Of a stretch of 12,479 nucleotides of DNA, positions 6,775 to 12,479 are shown piece by piece. Source of the stretch: Alphaproteobacteria bacterium (GTDB lineage Bacteria; Pseudomonadota; Alphaproteobacteria; Rhizobiales; Xanthobacteraceae); contig VAZU01000046.1 in assembly GCA_005884745.1 (NCBI GenBank), positions 1-12,479 of the forward strand, written 5' to 3'. Below the pieces are notes generated by a model. The model ran no database searches. It had not been told where the DNA came from and saw only the letters and a list, made by a program, of their open reading frames with translations. The translations under genes and the position numbers were made by a program. Position 1 is the stretch's first letter, and each line of letters begins with the position of its first letter.

Positions 6775-8466
6775 TCAGTTTCTCAGTGTCATACATGCAA
6801 TATCGTTACGTTTGAAATAATGGCAGGCGGCTTCGGCCTTCTCTTTGTCGAATCCGGCGAATCGGGCCCGATACAGCTCCTTGGAGCCCTTCACGACCCG
6901 CTCGGTGAACCCGTCCGCACTCGCCAGCAGACTATGCGCCATGCTCTGCGCGGAACGCAGCCGCTGCTTGGCTTCCGCCTCGTCGGCAAAGGCGCCGAGT
7001 TGGATTATCCACCCGCTGCGCGACATTGCGGCTCGCTGGATGGCCGGCGCCGGGAGGGCCGCCGGCGCACTTGCGGGAGCCGGTTCGCTTTCTGCCGAAA
7101 CCCTCTGGACCGGTAGCGTGCCGAGAATGCCGGGACGCGCGCCGGGCGGCGGAGGCAGCGGCGCCGGCTCGCTCGCCGGCATGGCCGGGGCTCGCGCGAT
7201 GGCCGCGGGCGCGGTGCTCACCGCTGCGGCGGGTACGGGAGGTTGTGCCGCAGCGGCCGCGGGGCCCGGAGGAGCTACGGCCCATTGCGGTGGCGCGATG
7301 TTTGCCTGCGGCGCCGGCGTGACCAGCGAACCGAGGGCGGAACTCTGGATCACGCGCGGCCGCACCGTGATGGTCTTTACCGGAATCGGCTGGATCGGCT
7401 CCACCGATCCGGACCGCGGGGCGGTCGGCGCGGTCGGCGTGGTCGAGGCGGCGTCGGCCCGCGTTTTCGGCGCCGGCTCGCCGGCGGTAATCCGGGCGGC
7501 GGGATCGGCGGCGGCAACTCGCGTGTTCGCACGGGCGGGCTCGGACTCGATCGCCTCCGCGATCATCGGGACGGTGCGCTGGATCGAGGCCTCGGCGATA
7601 TGCTGCTCGATCAAGTCGCGCATGCGCGCGTCGCGCGCGCCGCTGGAGGAGCCCCCGAACACGACGGCGACGACGTGACGGCCGCCGCGGCGCACCGAGG
7701 AGACCAGATTGAAACCGGACGCTCTCGTGTATCCGGTCTTGATGCCGTCGACGCCCTGGATGCGGCCGAGCAAATGGTTGTGGTTGCGAATGTCCATTCC
7801 GTGAAAATGGAAGCTCGACGTGGCGAAATAGCGATAATAGCGGGGAAACCGATCCTGAACGGCGCGCCCGAGCAGCGCCTGGTCGCGTGCGGTCGAGACT
7901 TGCTCGTCGTCCGGCAGGCCGGAGGCATTGGTGTAGACCGTCCGGGTCATGCCGAGCGCATGCGCCTTGCGGGTCATCAGTCTGGCGAAATCCTCCTCAC
8001 TGCCGGCAACCGCTTCCGCGATCACTACGGCAATGTCGTTCGCGGACTTCGTCACCACCGCCTTGATGGCATCTTCCGTCGCGATGGCCTGTCCCGGCTC
8101 CAATCCCAGCTTCGAGGGCTCCTGGGCCGCCGCGTGAGCGGACACCGGCAATCGAGAATCGAGCTTGAGCTTGCCGGCCTCGAGCTGTTCGAACAGCACA
8201 TAGAGCGTCATGATCTTGGTGATCGACGCCGGATGGCGCAGGCTGTCGGGGTTGCTGGCGTGGAGGACACGGCCGGAATTGGCATCCACCACGATGGCTG
8301 CATAAGGCGGCTGGTATCCGCCATTGCCACCATGGTCGGCGTGATGATGGCGGCGGGAGCGCGCTTGTGCGGGATCGCCTGCGCCGCCTGCCAGGATCGC
8401 GACCGCGGCAAGGCCGACAAGGGCGCGGTGGATTGCGGGCAAAATTCGAGAACGATGGCGGCGCAT
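6775..8466 (-). CDS. Exported D-alanyl-D-alanine carboxypeptidase (DacA-like) with C-terminal SPOR domain
   Basis: The 563-residue serine peptidase (S11 family) trims or cleaves peptidoglycan cross-bridge peptides in the periplasm. The ATG at 8466 has GGGGA seven bases upstream and starts a typical signal peptide (1-35, A-Q-A before Arg36). The open frame extends 48 codons further, but these look non-coding. The mature end is His-rich (R-R-H-H-H). Catalytic motifs are intact: S80-I-T-K83, S140-A-N142 and K242-T-G244. Residues about 275-480 are a Pro/Ala-rich linker. About 482-563 form a SPOR domain (W-I-I-Q-L-G-A-F near its start, Y-R-A-R-F-A-G-F near its end), the domain that binds denuded septal glycan. 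SPOR-tailed S11 peptidases are known from Rhizobiales. The tail replaces the amphipathic anchor of E. coli DacA. Its 3' end faces the J-protein gene, and the 65 bases between show no T-run terminator. A long shadow frame on the plus strand (7243-8550) is not a gene. Confidence 0.93.
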   Translation of the reverse strand: MRRHRSRILPAIHRALVGLAAVAILAGGAGDPAQARSRRHHHADHGGNGGYQPPYAAIVVDANSGRVLHASNPDSLRHPASITKIMTLYVLFEQLEAGKLKLDSRLPVSAHAAAQEPSKLGLEPGQAIATEDAIKAVVTKSANDIAVVIAEAVAGSEEDFARLMTRKAHALGMTRTVYTNASGLPDDEQVSTARDQALLGRAVQDRFPRYYRYFATSSFHFHGMDIRNHNHLLGRIQGVDGIKTGYTRASGFNLVSSVRRGGRHVVAVVFGGSSSGARDARMRDLIEQHIAEASIQRTVPMIAEAIESEPARANTRVAAADPAARITAGEPAPKTRADAASTTPTAPTAPRSGSVEPIQPIPVKTITVRPRVIQSSALGSLVTPAPQANIAPPQWAVAPPGPAAAAAQPPVPAAAVSTAPAAIARAPAMPASEPAPLPPPPGARPGILGTLPVQRVSAESEPAPASAPAALPAPAIQRAAMSRSGWIIQLGAFADEAEAKQRLRSAQSMAHSLLASADGFTERVVKGSKELYRARFAGFDKEKAEAACHYFKRNDIACMTLRN

Positions 8467-8676
8467 CAACTTTCCCCGTCCCTCGATACGCGGGGTGCGC
8501 GCTCGGCGTCTCGCACCCGACGTTCCCTGTTCGTCTTGGTCCAGGCGTAACGGAAAGCCGGACGCTCCCCTCCCGCCCTGGGGACCCGGCGACCGGTCCG
8601 AAGGCGACAATCGATGACGCTAGGACGGCCCGGTTGCCAAAGCGTTAAGGATTTCGGGCCGGACAGGACCGAACCA

Positions 8677-8706
8677 TTGCGGCGCAAACAAGACATCCGC
8701 TATTCT
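8677..8706 (+). promoter_or_regulatory. Candidate promoter with no obvious gene
   Basis: TTGCGG (8677-8682) and TATTCT (8701-8706) are separated by 18 bases, each about 4/6 to consensus. Transcription would start near 8713 and run toward clpS, over 600 bases away, through sequence without a recognisable gene. It could serve an untranslated RNA or be chance. Confidence 0.25.
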
Positions 8707-9186
8707 GCGCTGCGGTAAGAGGCACGCGGGGCCGTCCGACCCCGGCCTGCCCGTGCTCGCACACGCGGATCGGGGACCCGACCGGTCTGCCTTGGTCCTG
8801 TCAGCCGAGCGGCCCTGGCCGCGCAGCCGGGGATCGCAGCGGCGGATCGCAGAATCGGGATCGCCGCCCGGAGGCACCCGCATCGATAAGCCGCGTCGAC
8901 GGGAAGCGCGCTGTGTCGGCTGCGTGGCGGTGGGCGGCACGATTGCGCGCCGCCGCGGCGGCGGACGTGTTTACCGCTTCCGGCTTCGAGATCGAGGTGA
9001 AGCCTCGAGGTGAGCCGCCGAAGCATCTTGCGGGATTCGGTCGCAGCGTCCAGCATTCGCCAAATCTCAGTGTAAAATGCTTGGCAAGGTGCCCGCGCAA
9101 ACCGCGGCCGCCTTCTTGGGAGGCTTCGAGCCACGATGAAATTGCGGCCGAATGCGGACATCGGCGACATCGAGTTCCGCCCAGTC

Positions 9187-9215
9187 TGGAACTGTGCCCC
9201 GCCCATGCTTATTAT
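9187..9215 (+). promoter_or_regulatory. Candidate clpS-clpA promoter
   Basis: TATTAT (9210-9215, 5/6 to TATAAT) lies in the only AT-rich patch near clpS, with TGGAAC (9187-9192, 3/6) 17 bases before it. It would give a leader of about 150 bases to the start at 9370. If real, it excludes the far upstream in-frame ATG at 9136 as the clpS start. Confidence 0.3.
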
Positions 9216-9369
9216 TCCTTTCGGCATTTCGCTTCGTGCCGCCCGGGGGCATGATTCCCTGGGCCGTCGACATTCCGCTTCGGTGTCGATAACTCACGCG
9301 ACGATGACTCGGTCGACCGACCCGGCCATGGACCAAGACGAAATTGGGGCGACACGCTTGCAGCCCCGG

Positions 9370-9717
9370 ATGGGAGACGATGATCGCAAACGCCGCGGCG
9401 GCGACACGGGCTTGCCCGGCGTGCCGGGAAGCGCGGTCATCACCAAGACCAGGCCGCAGGTCAAGCGGCCCAACATGTATCGAGTGCTCTTGCTCAATGA
9501 CGACTACACGCCGATGGAGTTCGTAGTGGACGTGCTGCAACGCTTCTTCAACAAGGACCGCGATTCGGCCACACGAATCATGCTTCACGTTCACCACCAC
9601 GGAATCGGCGAATGCGGCGTGTATACTTACGAGGTCGCCGAGACCAAGGTGACGCAGGTCATGGACTTCGCCCGCAAGCACCAGCATCCGCTGCAATGCG
9701 TGATGGAGAAGAAATGA
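9370..9717 (+). CDS. clpS: ClpS, N-degron adaptor of the ClpAP protease
   Basis: With the chosen start the protein has 115 residues, the usual ClpS length. It binds proteins with bulky hydrophobic N-terminal residues and hands them to ClpA. The core begins at about residue 35. N43-D44-D45-Y-T47-P-M49 matches the E. coli pocket residues N34, D35, D36, T38 and M40, and H75 matches H66. C-G-V-Y-T-Y-E-V-A-E-T-K and the ending H-P-L-Q-C-V-M-E-K-K are typical. Residues 1-34 are the flexible N-terminal arm. The start is uncertain: in-frame ATGs at 9328, 9304 and 9136 exist, and none of the near ones has a good ribosome site. I chose 9370 because M-G-D-D-D-R fits the start of relatives as I recall them. 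clpA follows after 25 bases, so the two form an operon. It is the ClpS1 type rather than the divergent ClpS2. Confidence 0.93.
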   Translation: MGDDDRKRRGGDTGLPGVPGSAVITKTRPQVKRPNMYRVLLLNDDYTPMEFVVDVLQRFFNKDRDSATRIMLHVHHHGIGECGVYTYEVAETKVTQVMDFARKHQHPLQCVMEKK

Positions 9718-9742
9718 CGGTCGCAGAGATGAAGAGGCCATA

Positions 9743-12139
9743 ATGCCCACTTTTTCCCGCAGCCTCGAGCAATCGCTCCACCGGGCGCTGGCGCTTGCCA
9801 ATGAGAGGCACCATGAATACGCGACGCTCGAGCACCTGCTGCTGGCGTTGATCGACGATCAGGACGCCGCCGCGGTCATGCGGGCCTGCAACGTCGACCT
9901 CGACAAGCTTCGCCGCAATCTCGTGGCGTACATCGAATCAGAGCTGGAAAGCCTGGTGACGGACGGTGCCGACGATTCCAAGCCGACCGCCGGGTTCCAG
10001 CGCGTCATCCAGCGCGCGGTGATCCACGTGCAGTCGTCCGGCCGCGAGGAGGTCACCGGCGCCAACGTGCTCGTCGCCATCTTCGCCGAGCGCGAAAGCC
10101 ACGCGGCGTATTTCCTGCAAGAGCAGGACATGACCCGCTACGACGCCGTGAACTACATCAGCCACGGCATCGCCAAGCGTGCCGGCCTTTCCGAATCCCG
10201 ACCGGTTCGCGGGGTCGAGGAGGACACCGACACCAAGCCGGGCGAGGACAACAAGAAGAAAGGCGATGCCCTGGAGGCGTACTGCGTCAACCTCAACAAG
10301 AAGGCGCGCGACGGCCGCATCGATCCGCTGATCGGGCGCGAGGCCGAGATCAGCCGCACCATCCAGGTCCTGTGCCGGCGCCAGAAGAACAACCCGCTGT
10401 TCGTCGGCGAGGCGGGCGTGGGCAAGACCGCCATTGCCGAAGGCCTCGCCCGCCGCATCGTCAACGGCGAAGTTCCCGACGTGCTCAAGAATGCCACCGT
10501 GTTCGCGCTGGACATGGGGACGCTGCTCGCCGGCACGCGCTACCGCGGCGATTTCGAGGAACGCCTCAAGCAAGTCATCAAGGAACTCGAGGCCTATCCC
10601 GACGCCATCATGTTCATCGACGAGATCCATACCGTGATCGGCGCGGGAGCGACCTCGGGCGGGGCGATGGACGCCTCCAACCTGTTGAAGCCGGCGCTCG
10701 CGGCCGGAACCGTGCGCTGCATCGGGTCGACGACCTACAAGGAATATCGGCAGTATTTCGAAAAGGACCGCGCGCTGGTGCGCAGGTTCCAGAAGATCGA
10801 CATCAACGAGCCGACGGTCCCGGACGCGATCGAGATCCTCAAGGGGCTGAAACCCTATTTCGAGGATTATCACAAGCTGCGCTACACCGGCGAGGCGATC
10901 AAGGCCGCGGTCGAGCTCAGCGCCCGCTACATCCACGATCGCAAGCTGCCGGACAAGGCCATCGACGTGATCGACGAATCCGGCGCCGCGCAGATGCTGT
11001 TGCCGGAGAGCCGGCGCAAGAAGACGATCGGCATCAAGGAGATCGAGACCACCATCGCGACGATGGCGAGAATCCCGCCCAAGACCGTGTCCAAGGACGA
11101 CGCCGAGGTGCTGCAGCATCTCGAGGGGACGCTCAAGCGCGTCGTGTACGGCCAGGACAAGGCGATCGATGCGCTTTCGGCCTCGATCAAGCTGGCGCGG
11201 GCGGGACTGCGCGAGCCGGAGAAGCCGATCGGCTGCTACCTGTTCTCGGGGCCGACTGGAGTCGGCAAGACCGAGGTGGCAAAGCAGCTCGCCTCGCTGC
11301 TCGGCGTCGAGCTCTTGCGCTTCGACATGTCGGAATACATGGAGCGCCATACGGTGTCCCGCCTGATCGGCGCGCCGCCCGGATACGTCGGGTTCGACCA
11401 GGGCGGCTTGCTCACCGACGGCGTCGATCAGCACCCGCATTGCGTGCTGCTGCTCGACGAAATCGAGAAGGCGCATCCGGACCTGTTCAACGTGCTGCTG
11501 CAGATCATGGATCACGGCAAGCTCACCGATCACAACGGCAAGCAGGTGGATTTCCGCAACGTGGTGCTGATCATGACCACCAACGCCGGAGCCTCCGAGC
11601 TGGCCAAGCAGGCTTACGGGTTCACCCGCTCCAAGCGCGAGGGCGACGACATCGAGGCGATCAACCGGATGTTCATGCCGGAATTCCGCAACCGGCTCGA
11701 CGCGATCATCACCTTCGCGCATCTCACCCCGGCGGTGATCGCGCGCGTGGTCGAGAAATTCGTGATGCAGCTGGAAGCCCAGCTCGCCGATCGGGCGGTG
11801 AGCATCGAGCTCTCCGAGGAAGCCAGCCAATGGCTGATCGCGCACGGGTTCGACGAGCAGATGGGCGCCCGGCCGATGGCCCGCACCATCCAGGAGCACA
11901 TCAAGAAGCCGCTCGCGGACGAGGTGCTGTTCGGCAAGCTCAAGACCGGCGGCCACGTGCGCGTGATCGTCGTGAAAGACGAGGACGGCGCGGAGAAGCT
12001 CCGGTTCGAATATCTCGACGGACGGGTGACGCCCAAACCGGAGCGGCTGCCCGAACCGCGCCGCGCCAAGCCGGAGGGGCCGAAAGGCGACGGCCCGCGC
12101 CGCGGCTCGGTTCCCAAGGTGCCCCTGATCAAGGTGTGA
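9743..12139 (+). CDS. clpA: ClpA, AAA+ unfoldase of the ClpAP protease
   Basis: The 798-residue hexameric ATPase unfolds substrates, including those delivered by ClpS, and threads them into ClpP. The start has AAGAGG (9732-9737) five bases upstream. The N domain (about 1-145) has the two Clp_N repeats (F-S-R-S-L-E-Q-S-L onward) and docks ClpS. A charged linker (about 165-185) follows. Module D1 has Walker A with Lys228 and Walker B D293-E294. Module D2 has Walker A G-P-T-G-V-G-K509-T and Walker B L-L-D572-E573. All lie eight residues beyond their E. coli counterparts, so numbering stays in register. The ClpP-docking tripeptide position reads Y625-G-F627 where E. coli has I-G-L. Residues from about 764 form a Pro/Lys/Arg-rich tail of roughly 35 residues that E. 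coli ClpA lacks. No clpP is in the window. Confidence 0.97.
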   Translation: MPTFSRSLEQSLHRALALANERHHEYATLEHLLLALIDDQDAAAVMRACNVDLDKLRRNLVAYIESELESLVTDGADDSKPTAGFQRVIQRAVIHVQSSGREEVTGANVLVAIFAERESHAAYFLQEQDMTRYDAVNYISHGIAKRAGLSESRPVRGVEEDTDTKPGEDNKKKGDALEAYCVNLNKKARDGRIDPLIGREAEISRTIQVLCRRQKNNPLFVGEAGVGKTAIAEGLARRIVNGEVPDVLKNATVFALDMGTLLAGTRYRGDFEERLKQVIKELEAYPDAIMFIDEIHTVIGAGATSGGAMDASNLLKPALAAGTVRCIGSTTYKEYRQYFEKDRALVRRFQKIDINEPTVPDAIEILKGLKPYFEDYHKLRYTGEAIKAAVELSARYIHDRKLPDKAIDVIDESGAAQMLLPESRRKKTIGIKEIETTIATMARIPPKTVSKDDAEVLQHLEGTLKRVVYGQDKAIDALSASIKLARAGLREPEKPIGCYLFSGPTGVGKTEVAKQLASLLGVELLRFDMSEYMERHTVSRLIGAPPGYVGFDQGGLLTDGVDQHPHCVLLLDEIEKAHPDLFNVLLQIMDHGKLTDHNGKQVDFRNVVLIMTTNAGASELAKQAYGFTRSKREGDDIEAINRMFMPEFRNRLDAIITFAHLTPAVIARVVEKFVMQLEAQLADRAVSIELSEEASQWLIAHGFDEQMGARPMARTIQEHIKKPLADEVLFGKLKTGGHVRVIVVKDEDGAEKLRFEYLDGRVTPKPERLPEPRRAKPEGPKGDGPRRGSVPKVPLIKV

Positions 12140-12160
12140 GCGGATCCGGCTTCTGCGTTC

Positions 12161-12202
12161 CCCCGGACCGCGCGGCGCGGAGCGCCGTCGCGTGATCCGG
12201 GG
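12161..12202. terminator. Strong GC hairpin after clpA, possible terminator or REP element
   Basis: CCCCGGA (12161-12167) pairs perfectly with TCCGGGG (12196-12202). Inside it, CGCGCGGCGC (12169-12178) pairs with GCGCCGTCGCG (12182-12192) with one bulge, leaving a three-base loop. It begins 22 bases after the clpA stop, a fitting place for transcript end or 3' protection. No T-run follows, so intrinsic termination would be atypical. Its form also resembles the dispersed palindromes downstream. Confidence 0.5.
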
Positions 12203-12219
12203 TCCAGCACACCGAGCCC

Positions 12220-12266
12220 GTCATTCCGGCCGAGCGCGAAGCGCGAGAGCCGGAACCCATGAACAC
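12220..12266 (+). repeat. REP-like palindromic repeat, copy 1
   Basis: This 47-base unit starts GTCATTCCGGCC and ends CCCATGAACAC. It folds on itself: TTCCGGC pairs with GCCGGAA, and inside it GCGC pairs with GCGC around GAA. The last 20 bases (12247-12266) match the complement of 12366-12385 at 19 of 20 positions. Similar palindromes (start GTCATTCCGG) are, from memory, dispersed in Bradyrhizobium-type genomes. Confidence 0.75.
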
Positions 12267-12365
12267 CGCTCTAGCGTGAGCGCCCGAGAGCAATTCTAAT
12301 ATTCCGCATTGATCGAGGGACAAAATCCAGACTCCCGCGACCTCTTCGATTCAATGGGTAGACGC

Positions 12366-12416
12366 GTGTTCATGGGTCCCGGCTCGCGCTCTCTTCGCTC
12401 GCTTGGCCGGGACGAC
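12366..12416 (-). repeat. REP-like palindromic repeat, copy 2, inverted
   Basis: This 51-base unit is the inverse of copy 1. It starts GTGTTCATGGGT, and its outer end, read as complement, is GTCGTCCCGGCCAAGCG, matching copy 1 at 14 of 17 positions. Together with the 99-base spacer the two copies span 197 bases as a head-to-head pair, like a BIME or a small non-autonomous element. Confidence 0.75.
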
Positions 12417-12450
12417 AGCGTTGCGTATAGGCTTCGCCACCAATGATGAT

Positions 12451-12463
12451 TCCGGGTCCCGGA
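12451..12463. repeat. Short perfect palindrome at window edge, probable start of another repeat
   Basis: TCCGGG-T-CCCGGA is a perfect 13-base palindrome. Its surroundings (GATT before, CTTCACTCGCTACGC after) resemble the style of the two copies upstream. The unit appears cut by the end of the window, so its extent is unknown. Confidence 0.4.
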
Positions 12464-12479
12464 TCTTCACTCGCTACGC

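Larger units (their letters stand above)
8467..9369. other. Long intergenic region between the D,D-peptidase gene and clpS, no convincing gene
   Basis: About 900 bases separate the divergent starts. Short open frames occur on both strands, for example 8700-9227 minus and 8913-9254 plus. Their products are Arg/Ala/Pro-rich with no recognisable domain, typical of shadows in GC-rich DNA. Contents I can name are a candidate promoter at 8677-8706, a 14-base perfect palindrome GCCGCCGCGGCGGC at 8949-8962, and an AT-rich patch at 9208-9216 that may be the clpS promoter. A ribosome-site-like GGGAGG at 9118-9123 precedes an ATG at 9136 that is in frame with clpS. It could be a decayed gene, a small RNA locus or long leaders. 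Confidence 0.6.
12140..12479. other. Gene-free, repeat-rich region after clpA
   Basis: No credible open frame lies in these 340 bases. They hold a strong hairpin, a pair of inverted palindromic repeats and the start of another palindrome, described separately. Between them (12267-12365) lies a less GC-rich spacer with no feature I recognise. Confidence 0.75.

Noticed and set aside
7243..8550. Long open frame on the plus strand opposite the D,D-peptidase gene (435 codons)
   Set aside because: Its product is Arg/Gly/Asp-rich with no domain, while the minus strand encodes a signal peptide, all three PBP motifs and a SPOR domain. It is a GC-rich shadow.
9186..9209. CTGGAA followed by CCCATGCTT, resembling a heat-shock (sigma32) promoter for clpS
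   Set aside because: The spacing between the two elements is about ten bases, too short for known RpoH promoters, and the first element deviates from CTTGAA.
8700..9227. Minus-strand open frame of 175 codons before clpS
   Set aside because: The product is Arg/Ala/Pro-rich with no recognisable domain and no ribosome site evidence; I treat the area as non-coding.
9938..11956. Open frame of 672 codons on the minus strand opposite clpA
   Set aside because: It lies wholly within a gene with all AAA+ motifs on the plus strand, and its His/Leu/Asp-rich product matches no family I know.

Overview
The window is GC-rich and densely coding, and its gene set is alphaproteobacterial, most likely Hyphomicrobiales (a Bradyrhizobium/Rhodopseudomonas/Xanthobacteraceae-like organism). 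The lineage is inferred from four things: a MipZ division-site ATPase, a DUF1489 protein, an alphaproteobacterial-type ClpS/ClpA pair, and clusters of palindromic repeats of the REP type after clpA. No phage, transposase, CRISPR, rRNA or tRNA gene was seen.

Left part (1-3924): a minus-strand gene cut by the window edge encodes an exported class II aldolase/adducin-fold protein. Divergent from it runs a probable three-gene plus-strand operon: a two-helix membrane protein with four cysteines and a Pro/Ala-rich tail, the biotin-carboxylase/biotin-carrier subunit of an acyl-CoA carboxylase (best fit 3-methylcrotonyl-CoA carboxylase alpha), and a small DUF1489 protein. The carboxyltransferase subunit is not in the window.

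Middle part (3925-8466): mipZ has its own candidate promoter. It is followed by a tightly spaced pair encoding a von Willebrand A (MIDAS) protein and a membrane-anchored J-domain protein. Convergent to these, on the minus strand, is an exported serine D,D-peptidase (penicillin-binding-protein type) with a long Pro/Ala linker and a C-terminal SPOR domain. The theme of this part is cell division and envelope: MipZ places the Z-ring, and a SPOR domain would bring the peptidase to septal glycan.

Right part (8467-12479): about 900 bases without a convincing gene separate the peptidase from clpS and clpA. These encode the N-degron adaptor and the unfoldase that work with ClpP, which is not encoded here. 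The last 340 bases after clpA hold no gene but contain a strong hairpin, a roughly 197-base pair of inverted palindromic repeats and the start of another palindrome.

Most of the window is conserved housekeeping sequence. I did not find clear evidence of a new multi-gene system. The points most worth a second look are the VWA/J-protein pair, the YGF tripeptide in the ClpP-docking loop of ClpA, the long gene-free stretch before clpS, and the repeat cluster after clpA.
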